Below, one piece after another: positions 53,501 through 61,599 of a stretch of 64,000 nt of DNA. Position numbers and translations under genes: made by a program. The stretch is from Streptomyces sp. NBC_00878 (GTDB lineage Bacteria > Actinomycetota > Actinomycetes > Streptomycetales > Streptomycetaceae). Under the pieces are notes generated by a model. The model had not been told where the DNA came from, did no database searches, and saw only the letters and a list, made by a program, of their open reading frames with translations. The number at the start of each line of letters is the position of its first letter. The stretch's first letter is position 1. The stretch lies in contig NZ_JAPEOK010000001.1 in the NCBI RefSeq assembly GCF_026341515.1, positions 6,882,001-6,946,000 on the forward strand, read 5' to 3'.

Positions 53501-56500
53501 ATCGCCGACACCGCCACCGCGTACGACACCACCACATGGTCGGCCGCTCAGTCGCCCACCAAGGGTGAGGTGCGGTGGATCGGTCGGGCCAACGGATATG
53601 ACGCCTCGGACAATCCGGTCTGGCAGAAGGTGACCGCGACCGACTACGACACCCTCGGTCGCGCGACCCTGGTCTCGAACAACATCGGGAGCAGCACCCG
53701 GACCACCTACACTCCTGCGGCTGCCGGCCCGCTGACCCAGACCGAGGTGGTCAACGCCAAGCAGCACAAGGCCATCACGGTGATGGACGCCGGCCGGGGC
53801 CTTCCGCTGAAGACCACCGATCCCAACAACCGCATTACCGAGCAGAGTTACGACAGCCTCGGCCGGATGACCGAGGTGTGGCTGCCGAACCGGTCCCGTG
53901 CCCTGAGCCAGGGCGGCAACTACAAGTTCGGCTACAGCATCTCGAGCACCGCCCCTTCGTGGCTCTCGACATCGACGCTGGGCAGGACCCAGTACAACAC
54001 CAGCTACGAGATCTTCGACGCGCTTCAGCGACCACGCCAGACACAGGCGCCCTCCCCGCGAGGAGGCAGGGTCGTCAACGAGACCATGTACGACGATCGC
54101 GGCCTGGCGGTCGAGACCAACGCCGACCTCTGGGACTCCACCGCTCCGTCAGGCGAGTTGGTCGGCACGGCGGGTGGGTCCGCGCCGCTGCACACCGACA
54201 CGAGCTTCGACGGCACCGGTCGGTCGACCCAGGTGGTGACCAAGACCTACAACACCACACGCTGGACCACCAGCAGCAGCTACACCGGAGACTCCGTCAC
54301 CACCACCGCGCCGGCCGGCGGCAACGCCGTGACCGTGCTGAGCAATCTGCTCGGACAGGTCACCGAGCGACGCGAGTACCCCAACCCCACCGCGACCGGC
54401 ACGCCGGCCACCACCAAGTTCACCTACGCCCCCGGCGGCCAGACGAAGACGATGACCGGGCCGGACGACAAGCAGTGGTCCTACGGCTACGACCTCATGG
54501 GGCGTCGAACCACCACCACCGACCCGGACAGTGGCATCACAAGGTCCACGTACACCAGCCTGGATCTGCTCGACACCAGTAGAGACGCCGAACAGCGAAA
54601 GCTGATCTACGGCTACGACGAGCTCGGCCGCAAGACGGACCTGTGGCAGACCGAGAAGACCGACGCCAACAAGCTCGCCAACTGGACCTTCGACACGGTC
54701 ACGAACGGCAAGGGCTACCCGGCCGCCGCCACGCGCTACGTCGGCGGCAAGGCCTACACACAGAGGGTCACCACCTACAACAGCCTCTACCAGCCCCTGT
54801 CCTCCGAACTGCAGCTGCCCGCGGCGGCCGACGAGCCGCTCGTCGCGGCGGGGGTGCCGCAGACCCTGAAGTTCGAAACCGCCTACAACGTCGACGGCAC
54901 TGTGCAGTACACCCGCGAGCCGGTCGTGGCCGGCATGCCCGCCACGGGCACGCAGGCCTACGAGCAGATCGACTACACGTACAACACCCTGGGCATGCCC
55001 AACACGGCCAAGGGCGTGACCGGTTATCTGCTGGGCACCACGTACACGCCCGTCGGCCTGCTGGAGCAGCAGACCCTGGGCAGCGACTCGGCGGGCAAGA
55101 AGGTCTATGTCGCCAACCAGTACGAGGACGGCACGCGCCGCCTGACGGAGTCGGACGTCACCACCGACACCCACAGCTACATGGTGCAGGACCTCAAGTA
55201 CTCCTACGACGCCGTGGGCAACGTCACCGCGGTGTCCGACACCGCCACCTGGCAGGGCACCTCACAGGCGGATCACCAGTGCTTCGCGTACGACGGTCAC
55301 CGCCGCCTCACGGAAGCCTGGACCCCGAAGACCGCGGACTGTTCGAGCTCCGGCCGCAGCACTTCCAACTTGGGGGGTGCAGCGCCCTATTGGTCCAGCT
55401 ACACGTACAACAACGCGGGCCAGCGCAAGACCGAGACCCAGCACGGCCTTTCGGGTGACACTGAGATCACCTCGACCCACGGCACAACCACCGGGCAGCC
55501 GCACCCTCTGACGAAGACCGAAACGAAGGTCCCGGGAAGCTCGACTCCGACCACGCACGACTACAAGTACGACGCCACGGGCAACACCACCAGCAGGCCG
55601 GGCACCAAGGCGACGCAGACTCTGGCCTGGAACAGCGAAGGCCGACTCGCCGAAACCAGCGAGCCCGCAGCCGAATCCCAGCCGGCCACCGGCACCAAGT
55701 ACGTCTACGACGCGGACGGCGAGCTCCTCATCCGCCGCGCCGCCACCACCGATGGCGAGACGGTCCTGTACCTCGGCGCCACGGAGGTGAAGCTCTCGGT
55801 CTCGGGCGGCGGCAAGGACAAGGCACTCTCAGGCACCCGCTATTACGCGGGAGGCGCCGTACGAACCGTCGGCGCGGGCAAGAATGAACTCACCTTCCAG
55901 GCGGGTGACCACCACGGCACCATGAGCCTGAGCGTAAAGGCGGATGCCACCCAGACGGCAACCCGCCGCTACCTCACACCGTTCGGAGGTCCACGCGGCA
56001 ACGAGCCCACCACCTGGCCGGACGACAAAGCCTTCCTCGGAAAGCCCGCTGACGAGACAACCGGCCTGACCCATGTCGGGGCTCGCGAATACGACCCTGC
56101 CATCGGCCAGTTCATCAGCGTCGACCCCGTCCTCGACGGCAACAACGCCTGGTCCCTCAACGGCTACAGCTACGCGAACAACAGCCCCATCACTCAGTCG
56201 GACCCGAGCGGTCTGTACTGCGACGGCTGCAGTGTGAACAACCCCGGCTCGGCCTGGAAGCCGGAGAACGGCCCGGGATGCACGCACAACGCGTGCTACG
56301 ACCACGATGGGAAAGTCGAGTACGCGATCAGCCACGGTGGTGGTGGCACGGGTGGCAACAGTGTCGGCAACAGCGGCGGTGGCAACTCAAGCAAGCAACC
56401 TGAGATCGTCCCCGGGGTGGCCATTCCCACGGAGGAAGATCTCCGGAACCGTGGGTACGACCCATTGAAGAACCAGACGTATTCCCAGCTTCTCGTGAAG

Positions 56501-57529
56501 TGGTCGGACAGTAAGTGTCTAAGTGACCCGGCTGGCGACGCCTGCAAAGCGCTCAATGCTCTGGGGTGGGTCAGCCCGACGCAGGACTTCCTGGAGTTCA
56601 TCGGCGTACGCGACGCCATCGACTGCGCCAAGGGAAGCGTCAGCGGCTGCGTGTGGACGGCAGTGGGGCTGCTGCCGGTGGGGAAGCTCGCCAAGGCGGC
56701 GAAACTCGTCAAGAGCGGCGACAATGCAGCCGCCGCGGCAATGGCTTGCGTGAGGAGGAGTTTCCTCCCCGGCACTCAGGTACTCATGGCCGACGGCAGT
56801 ACCAAGAACATCGAGGACCTACGGGTCGGTGACGAAGTCTTGGCGACGGATCCTGAGACGGGGAAGACGGCGCCGCAAGAGGTGACCGCCGCACTCTTGA
56901 GCGAAGGAGTCAAGGATCTAGTAAAGATCGCTATCGAAGATGAACGGGGCAGTCGGCAGACGGTAACCGCCACCGACAATCATCCCTTCTGGGTCATAGA
57001 CCTGGGCCAGTGGGTGGATGCTCGTGACCTCAAACCTGGTCAGAGGCTCCGTACCTCCGCGGGCACCCCAGCTCAGGTCGAGGCCATCCAGCGCTGGACC
57101 CAGATCGCTCGTGTGCACAACCTGACCGTTGACGAACTGCACACGTACTATGTGCTGGCGGGACCCACCTCGGTTCTCGTTCACAATTCCGGGGGTGGCG
57201 GAAGCAACCCGTGGGCGAATGCGCACGAGTGGCCGACCGGGCAGAAGTTTCCGACGGGCGGAGACACCCGGGGTGCTGTCTCCGGACCGTCGAACGGGAT
57301 TCTTTACCGAACCGGTGTGAATGGTGAGATAACGAACTACTCCGTCTATGACGAGAGTGGGATAATCTTGAGGAGGGTGGACCTCGTCGGAGAATCTCAC
57401 AAGGGTGTTGATACTCCGCACGTCCAGGAATTCCACCGAAACCAGACTCCCGACGGCAGGGTCTTCCCGTACCAGGGGCAGACCGCCCGTCCGACGGGTC
57501 CGGACGACCTCCCGCCCATGGGGTGTTGA
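50534..57529 (+). CDS. RHS/YD-repeat polymorphic toxin with pretoxin Hint domain
   Basis: The protein has 2331 residues from ATG 50534 (GGGTGGG upstream; ATG 50516 is an alternative). A signal peptide (MGRAAAVLSLAMLPGLLAP) leads to a long beta-rich N-part and many YD repeats (YDSLGRMTEV, YDLMGRRTTT, YDELGRKTDL, YDAVGNVTAV). The RHS core is at about residues 1845-1895 (HVGAREYDPAIGQFISVDP). A Hint domain starts at C2072 (CVRRSFLPGTQVLMADGS) and ends VHN at H2217-N2218, with TATDNHPFWV between. The last 113 residues, after the likely cleavage point, are the toxin tip, with GESHKGVDTPHVQEFHRN and PDGRVFP; from memory this resembles domains called polymorphic toxin type 24. GC falls in this tip. 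The next gene is its likely immunity. Confidence 0.85.
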   Translation: MTMGRKRAMRAAHRVGRRRWMGRAAAVLSLAMLPGLLAPIEYRAEAQDKGLGRPDLPAPREADLRPVATEPDKKSAAALKKAEAADKAAAGRARDQQAVKPAWPKPGTVTVDVPTTGTTRVTAGSLPITIAAPKSGRTKAADAVTLTVLNRKTAQAAGVDGVLLTAQGKHKGAARLTVDYRKFAAAGGDFGGRLRLVQLPACALTTPDKRVCRVQTELVSSNDPRAAAVAGDITLAQPSASNADRPTAASTATTRQATVLAVTAGASSGLGNYKATPLSASSTWEAGGSSGSFSWSYPFGVPAPAAGPGPDLALSYDSSSVDGRTANTNNQGSLVGEGFDLTSSYIERKYHSCDDDGQTDKFDLCWKYTNASMVLNGKASELVKDDTSGEWRLKNDDASKVEHLTDTALENGDSSGEYWRVTTGDGTRYTFGLHKLPGAPSGERTNSVWTAPVFGDDEGEPGYAGGTTFAGRWDVQAWRWNLDMVEDTYGNAMTYWYATEKNFYAKNGVDSPGTEYVRGGYLKEIRYGQRAGALFSATPAASHKVTFPVAERCLAASSGCDSLDEAHRTNWPDVPYDAICKEGDACTGLGSPTFFTRKRLTAVETYFWNTKLTTPAFDQVDSWKLKHLYLDPGEVGDSSDQSLWLDEIQRTGTYGTDIALPAVKFGHQMFKNRVDGTGDNILPLGKPRLSTIVSETGQQTTVSYLPAECTAGMTKPAEDKNTKRCYPVYWSPNGGSVPQLDWFQKYPVSDVRLGSIYGGTLAVNHHYDYSGGGAWHYNDDPMTVEKERTWSVWRGFEKVTRTIGDDTGPKSKDVTVFLRGMHGDKQKDGSTRTVEVTGIKAPKITDLDRYAGVTREQVTYDGGEEVSGKVSDPWSKKTATQHKSYADTEAYYVRTEAGHARTRVTSGGAATDRTRTTRTTFDDYGMPLTVEDSGTEASGDEVCTRTWYARNTTAGLTALVSREQMVAKACSVATGLLDLPADDSRPGDVIADTATAYDTTTWSAAQSPTKGEVRWIGRANGYDASDNPVWQKVTATDYDTLGRATLVSNNIGSSTRTTYTPAAAGPLTQTEVVNAKQHKAITVMDAGRGLPLKTTDPNNRITEQSYDSLGRMTEVWLPNRSRALSQGGNYKFGYSISSTAPSWLSTSTLGRTQYNTSYEIFDALQRPRQTQAPSPRGGRVVNETMYDDRGLAVETNADLWDSTAPSGELVGTAGGSAPLHTDTSFDGTGRSTQVVTKTYNTTRWTTSSSYTGDSVTTTAPAGGNAVTVLSNLLGQVTERREYPNPTATGTPATTKFTYAPGGQTKTMTGPDDKQWSYGYDLMGRRTTTTDPDSGITRSTYTSLDLLDTSRDAEQRKLIYGYDELGRKTDLWQTEKTDANKLANWTFDTVTNGKGYPAAATRYVGGKAYTQRVTTYNSLYQPLSSELQLPAAADEPLVAAGVPQTLKFETAYNVDGTVQYTREPVVAGMPATGTQAYEQIDYTYNTLGMPNTAKGVTGYLLGTTYTPVGLLEQQTLGSDSAGKKVYVANQYEDGTRRLTESDVTTDTHSYMVQDLKYSYDAVGNVTAVSDTATWQGTSQADHQCFAYDGHRRLTEAWTPKTADCSSSGRSTSNLGGAAPYWSSYTYNNAGQRKTETQHGLSGDTEITSTHGTTTGQPHPLTKTETKVPGSSTPTTHDYKYDATGNTTSRPGTKATQTLAWNSEGRLAETSEPAAESQPATGTKYVYDADGELLIRRAATTDGETVLYLGATEVKLSVSGGGKDKALSGTRYYAGGAVRTVGAGKNELTFQAGDHHGTMSLSVKADATQTATRRYLTPFGGPRGNEPTTWPDDKAFLGKPADETTGLTHVGAREYDPAIGQFISVDPVLDGNNAWSLNGYSYANNSPITQSDPSGLYCDGCSVNNPGSAWKPENGPGCTHNACYDHDGKVEYAISHGGGGTGGNSVGNSGGGNSSKQPEIVPGVAIPTEEDLRNRGYDPLKNQTYSQLLVKWSDSKCLSDPAGDACKALNALGWVSPTQDFLEFIGVRDAIDCAKGSVSGCVWTAVGLLPVGKLAKAAKLVKSGDNAAAAAMACVRRSFLPGTQVLMADGSTKNIEDLRVGDEVLATDPETGKTAPQEVTAALLSEGVKDLVKIAIEDERGSRQTVTATDNHPFWVIDLGQWVDARDLKPGQRLRTSAGTPAQVEAIQRWTQIARVHNLTVDELHTYYVLAGPTSVLVHNSGGGGSNPWANAHEWPTGQKFPTGGDTRGAVSGPSNGILYRTGVNGEITNYSVYDESGIILRRVDLVGESHKGVDTPHVQEFHRNQTPDGRVFPYQGQTARPTGPDDLPPMGC

Positions 57530-57590
57530 TGCAACAGTTCGTGGTTGTGTCGTCAAGCAAGCGAGCTCTAGACCAAAGAGAGTCAACGTA

Positions 57591-58034
57591 ATGGATCCGC
57601 GAGGGTTGCCGCAGTTGTCGGAGTGGGTGACCGGCGCTGAGGCCGACGGGTACCACCTCCAGGGCTTCATGTCTGCCAACGTCTCAGTGGCTGAGGCTGC
57701 TGCTCTGGCGGACTTGTACTGGCCGAAGCTCGTTGAATACCGTGACCGTGTATTCCTCGGCTTCAAGTTCGACGGAAAATCGGTCGATGACTGGTACGGC
57801 CGTCTGTCAGGTGATTGGCGGGCAGTCGAATCGGTAGTGAACCATGTCCACTTGTGGGACTACTTTGTGATCACTTTGGAATCGGAGTACGCCGCACTCC
57901 CCGAACTGGCGGAGAATATTGCCGTCATGTGGCGAGCGGCGGTACAGAAGGCTTTCCCTGGCCGGGAGTTCGAGATCACCGTCTCGGACGGATCCGGTGG
58001 CTATGGCCCGACGTTGCGACTCACTGGCAGCTGA
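57591..58034 (+). CDS. Putative immunity protein of the RHS toxin
   Basis: The protein has 147 residues from ATG 57591, with AAAGAGAG upstream. It is small, acidic and soluble (LPQLSEWVTGAEADGYHLQG, WRAVESVVNHVHLWDYFVIT, IAVMWRAAVQKAFPGREFEI). It has no signal peptide, as expected for a cytoplasmic immunity protein against an RNase-like tip. It starts 61 bp after the toxin gene, and its codon use is less GC-biased than the RHS body. Family not recognised; immunity is inferred from position, size and composition. Confidence 0.6.
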   Translation: MDPRGLPQLSEWVTGAEADGYHLQGFMSANVSVAEAAALADLYWPKLVEYRDRVFLGFKFDGKSVDDWYGRLSGDWRAVESVVNHVHLWDYFVITLESEYAALPELAENIAVMWRAAVQKAFPGREFEITVSDGSGGYGPTLRLTGS

Positions 58035-58212
58035 CACCCAGACAGGCGGCTCCGACTGCCGGGTGGCTTCGCCAAATATTTTGCTCCAAGTCGAGGGTCT
58101 GCCTGAGGGGGGAGATTTAGGGTGAGTCGGCGGCGTTAGCGGGGTGACCGCGCCGTTCAAATGCTATGACCTTTGATGCCTATCTTTGATTCGAACAACC
58201 CTCGGAGAGTCC

Positions 58213-58932
58213 ATGTATGCGCGCGTGCCACGGTTCATCCGAGTCATGCTTATCTTGGCGACTGGGACACTCGCTGCCGTCGCGTGTTCCTCGAGTACTG
58301 ATGCACGGAAAGTGGATGGGTCTGGGAAGTCGACCGCGTCTGCCGAGGATTCTCTGGTGCCACTCACGAAAGCGCAGTTGAAGGCGCTCACCTTCAAGGA
58401 GAGTGAGGTCCCGCAGGTGCGAGAGGGCGGGATCGTCCTACAGGAATTCGAAACGAAGAGCGGTAGGCCTTCGTTCCCACCGGTTTCTGACCCTTCCTGT
58501 AATGTGATGGTCGATATTCGAATCGGTGAGAATGCATCAGTCGTTGTTTCTCAGTCCTTCGACTGGGAGGGAGACATCTATGCAGGCTCCTCGATCATTG
58601 CATCGTATGAACAGGGTGAAGCGCGCAAAGTCTTTGCCGAACTCGAACAGGCGCTTGGTGCGTGCCGCTCCTACTCGGGCGGAAACTATGCAGGAAAATT
58701 CAAGGCAGCGGTCAAGGTGGAGAAGGACCCGAATGTGGGAGACGAAGCCGCGCGTTTCCGGGAAATCGTCCCCATAAAGGACTTGGGAGACCGGGATATG
58801 GAGTTCACCCTGGTTCGGTCCGGGAATGTGATCGTGACCTTTCAGAGGATGAATATCGGGCGCAGCTCTTCCTTCCCTGAAGAACTGATTGGCAAGCAAG
58901 TGGAGCGTCTGCATGAAGCGCAACGCAAGTGA
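58213..58932 (+). CDS. Lipoprotein of unknown function
   Basis: The protein has 239 residues from ATG 58213 with GGAGAG upstream. A signal peptide with a lipobox-like VAC (LAAVACSSSTDARK) suggests a lipidated Cys at about residue 24. The mature part has two more Cys (DPSCNVMVDI, ALGACRSYSGG), which could pair, and a fold reminiscent of extracellular PknH-like sensor domains; that is weak. It shares the lower GC of the immunity gene and may be a second, extracytoplasmic protective or unrelated cargo gene. Confidence 0.6.
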   Translation: MYARVPRFIRVMLILATGTLAAVACSSSTDARKVDGSGKSTASAEDSLVPLTKAQLKALTFKESEVPQVREGGIVLQEFETKSGRPSFPPVSDPSCNVMVDIRIGENASVVVSQSFDWEGDIYAGSSIIASYEQGEARKVFAELEQALGACRSYSGGNYAGKFKAAVKVEKDPNVGDEAARFREIVPIKDLGDRDMEFTLVRSGNVIVTFQRMNIGRSSSFPEELIGKQVERLHEAQRK

Positions 58933-59015
58933 GCGCTGGTCGTGCCGTTGCTGCTGCCCTGGGTGGAGAAGGCGCCCGTGCGCAGTTGGCCCGCTCTGAA
59001 TGGCTTGCCCTCGGC

Positions 59016-59210
59016 CTATGTCCGCGGTGGCTTGTGTGGTGTGTGCAGGGTGGATATCAGTGCCGCAAGCTGGAGCGGGCCGGTTATGAGCAGGGTTTCC
59101 GGTTCGTCGCTTTCTCTGAGGAGGATCATTCCGGCGGAGGGGGCGGCGAGATAGACGCAGGAGGACGCTGTCTCGCTGTATGTGGACTTCTGCCAGTGGA
59201 GATCGGTCAC
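59016..59210 (-). CDS. DUF397 protein
   Basis: The protein has 64 residues from GTG 59210 behind GAGGA. LHWQKSTYSETASSCVYLAA and ILLRESDEP are diagnostic of DUF397. The XRE gene ends 11 bp upstream, the same spacing and order as at 13488-13691. Partner of that regulator; mechanism unknown. Confidence 0.85.
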   Translation of the reverse strand: MTDLHWQKSTYSETASSCVYLAAPSAGMILLRESDEPETLLITGPLQLAALISTLHTPHKPPRT

Positions 59211-59221
59211 GGGGGTCCTCG

Positions 59222-60073
59222 TCAGATGCTCTTGGCGATGGTGTCGATGAGGTCGTGGGAGGCGGCGGGCTTCAGGGTGGCCTGCTCCATGCGGTCCAGG
59301 ATGAGCCGGTACGTCTCCAACTTCCCTGCCGCATCAATCAGTTCGCTGCCGTGGCTGGTGTCCAGCTGGGCGGTGTCGAGGGCGGTCACCGGTCCGCTGG
59401 CGTAGTCGAGGCCGTGGCCGGCGGTTGGGAACGACGTGCCGCCGAAGGGGATGACGCGCAGGCTGATGTTCGGTTGTTCGCCGACTTCGGCGAGGTGCCG
59501 CAGTTGGGCTCGGGCCACCTCTCGGCCGCCGAACTGCATGCGCAGGGCCGCTTCGTGGATGATCGCGGTGTACGGCACTGGGTTGTCACGAAACAGGACG
59601 GCCTGGCGTTTGATGCGGTGGGAGATGTAGTGCTCGATTTCGTGGGGTCGCAGGGCCGGGACCACTTCGCGGAAGAGTGCGCGGGCGTGATCGGGTGTCT
59701 GGAGCAGGCCGGGGATGTTGATGACCTGGGCAACGCGTAGTGCGGTGGCGTGGTGCTCCATCTCGGCCAAGTCGAGGAGGGGGGACGGAAGTGTGTCGCG
59801 GTACTCCTCCCACCAGCCGCGCGTGCGGTTCGCCGCCATGTCCGCGAGGGCGTCGACCAGCGGCTCGTCCGCGCAGCCGTAGATATGGGCGAGCGTGCGT
59901 ACGCGTTCCCCGCTCACGCCGAAGCGGTTGGCCTCGATATTGCTGATCTGAGCTTGCGTGGTACCCAGCGAGCGGGCGGCCTGCACGGCGGTCATGCCCG
60001 CCCGCTCGCGCAGCCGGCGCAGCTCGGTGCCGATACGGAGACGGCGAGCTGTGGGGGTGCTCCGTGGTGCCAT
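59222..60073 (-). CDS. XRE-family regulator with DUF5753 domain (WhiJ-like)
   Basis: The protein has 283 residues from ATG 60073. The helix-turn-helix (about 12-65) reads ELRRLRERAGMTAVQAARSL and AQISNIEANRFGVS. The DUF5753 region has WWEEYRDTLPSPLLDLAEME, INIPGLLQTPDHARALF and AIIHEAALRMQFGG. A perfect 17-bp inverted repeat starts 52 bp upstream (60125-60166) and is the likely operator. Divergent GHKL ATPase and DUF397 neighbours repeat the arrangement at 13.5-15.3 kb. Confidence 0.86.
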   Translation of the reverse strand: MAPRSTPTARRLRIGTELRRLRERAGMTAVQAARSLGTTQAQISNIEANRFGVSGERVRTLAHIYGCADEPLVDALADMAANRTRGWWEEYRDTLPSPLLDLAEMEHHATALRVAQVINIPGLLQTPDHARALFREVVPALRPHEIEHYISHRIKRQAVLFRDNPVPYTAIIHEAALRMQFGGREVARAQLRHLAEVGEQPNISLRVIPFGGTSFPTAGHGLDYASGPVTALDTAQLDTSHGSELIDAAGKLETYRLILDRMEQATLKPAASHDLIDTIAKSI

Positions 60074-60124
60074 GTCCTCGCTCCGTTTCGTACATCTGAC
60101 GTGGCGGTCACCCACACAGGGCAA

Positions 60125-60166
60125 ATCCCTGAAGGTTTTGCATCTTCAAGCAAAACCTTCAGGGAT
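60125..60166 (+). promoter_or_regulatory. Perfect 17-bp inverted repeat (operator)
   Basis: ATCCCTGAAGGTTTTGC (60125-60141) and its exact complement (60150-60166) surround ATCTTCAA. The element is far less GC-rich than its surroundings and lies between divergent XRE and ATPase genes. A repressor binding site is more likely than a terminator here. Confidence 0.75.
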
Positions 60167-60323
60167 CGCAGTCTACGGTGAGACCCGAACCGCTCCACCA
60201 CCCCCGCCGGTAAGCCGGAAGTGCACCACGTACGTGCCTGTACGTGGCACCGCCACCGTCACCGCCCGGTCGAGGCGTCGAGTGAGTCGAATGAAGCAAG
60301 TCCCCCCACCGCAGGAGGCTTTC

Positions 60324-60821
60324 ATGGTCACCGTATCCCCGCCGTCCCTGCTGGAGTGTGAAGCGGACCCGACTTGGGTGTACGTCCTCCAGCTGCCCCA
60401 CGATCCCCGCGCCGCCCGTATCGCCCGCATCACCCTCCGGGCCGTGCTCGCCGGGCACGGCCTGGCGCAACTCGTTGACGTCGCAGAGCTGTTGGCCTCC
60501 GAGCTTGTCACCAACGCCTACCGCCACTCCACCGGCCCCTCCGCCCTCCGCCTCCGCGGCCTGGGTGGCGGTCGGCTGCGGGTGAGTGTCTGGGATGCCA
60601 ACCCTCACATCCCGCCCCCGTTCGACAAGCGCTCAGGACCGTTGCGCCCCGCGCCTGTGCCGGTGGAGGCCGACGGTGGGCGTGGGCTGTTTCTCGTATG
60701 CCATTTCGCGGACGCGTGGGGCGGATATCCGCTCGGAGACGATCTCTTCGGGACGAGCGGGAAGATGCTGTGGTGCGAGCTGGGGGTGCCGGTGGCTGAT
60801 CGTGCTGGAGCCGCCGCGTGA
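60324..60821 (+). CDS. GHKL-type ATP-binding regulator (RsbW-like)
   Basis: The protein has 165 residues from ATG 60324 behind AGGAGG. The N-box LLASELVTNAYRHSTG (about residues 55-70), G1-like VSVWDANP (about 82-89) and G2-like EADGGRGLFLVCHFADAWGG (about 114-133) mark an anti-sigma-type ATPase. It is regulated together with the divergent XRE gene through the palindrome at 60125. The partner sigma factor or target is unknown. The Uma2 gene follows by 95 bp. Confidence 0.8.
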   Translation: MVTVSPPSLLECEADPTWVYVLQLPHDPRAARIARITLRAVLAGHGLAQLVDVAELLASELVTNAYRHSTGPSALRLRGLGGGRLRVSVWDANPHIPPPFDKRSGPLRPAPVPVEADGGRGLFLVCHFADAWGGYPLGDDLFGTSGKMLWCELGVPVADRAGAAA

Positions 60822-60915
60822 CGGCAGAGCGGCCGGTGATCAAGCGGCGGGCGGCCAAGATGGCCCCGCGCTATCGTGGAAGCGCGACACGCTCTGTAAC
60901 CAGCGGAGGACCGTG

Positions 60916-61542
60916 GTGACCACCATGACCGAGCGCCCGACGGCCATAGACGCCTCTCCGGCCGGAGCTTTCGAGGACATGCTCCGAATCGTCGAGGAGC
61001 TGGACACACCTGACGGCTACAAGGCCGAACTCATCCGGGGGAAGATCATCGTGTCGCCGTGGTCGAAGCTGCGCTACAAGAAGGTGATGAAGTCACTGCG
61101 GCTGCAGTTGCAACCCCATGCCCCGGAGGGTCACGACGTCGACGTAGCGCCGTTTCTCTTCACCTTCCCCGGCTCCGAGCGGGGCTTCGGCCCTGATCTG
61201 CACGTCGCCGACGAGACTGCCTTCGACGTCGATGGCCGACATGCCGATGGTGCCGCTCTGTCCCTCGCCGCGGAGCTGACGTCCGACTCCACCAAGGACG
61301 CCGACTGGCTCGACAAGCTGGACACGTACGGTCGGGTCGTGCCCGTGTATCTGGTGCTCGACATGCAGGTCCAGGAGGTCACAGCCTTCTGGGATCCGTC
61401 TTCGAAGGGCTATCGGTCCCGGCACTGCGTTCCCTTCGGTGAGCCGCTGCACGTGCCCGCGCCCTTCGACTTCGAGCTGGACACGTCCGGGTTTTTCGTC
61501 CGCGCGAATGACGCGAAAGAAGAGAACACGCGGGATGCGTGA
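60916..61542 (+). CDS. Uma2 family protein (PD-(D/E)XK fold)
   Basis: The protein has 208 residues from GTG 60916 with GGAGGA 5 nt upstream; ATG 60925 is also possible. Uma2 features are visible: YKAELIRGKIIVSP, GFGPDLHVADE (Asp), then LAAELTSDSTKDADWLDKLD with E, S and K, and VPVYLVLDMQVQEVTAF. The fold is that of PD-(D/E)XK nucleases, but the role of Uma2 proteins in actinobacteria, often found in many copies, is unknown. It ends the accessory region; the next genes are core metabolism in the opposite direction. Confidence 0.8.
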   Translation: MTTMTERPTAIDASPAGAFEDMLRIVEELDTPDGYKAELIRGKIIVSPWSKLRYKKVMKSLRLQLQPHAPEGHDVDVAPFLFTFPGSERGFGPDLHVADETAFDVDGRHADGAALSLAAELTSDSTKDADWLDKLDTYGRVVPVYLVLDMQVQEVTAFWDPSSKGYRSRHCVPFGEPLHVPAPFDFELDTSGFFVRANDAKEENTRDA

Positions 61543-61599
61543 ACACCGAGCGTGGGTCTGTGGCCGAGTTGGCGCAGACCGGCGACGGTACGGCGGTTC

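Noticed and set aside
56747..57187. True intein in the RHS protein
   Set aside because: The Hint domain lies before a toxin tip and lacks a C-extein continuation of the RHS core; a pretoxin-Hint arrangement fits better.
46629..57529. Type VI secretion or phage tail locus
   Set aside because: No VgrG, Hcp, sheath or baseplate genes; both large proteins have Sec signals.
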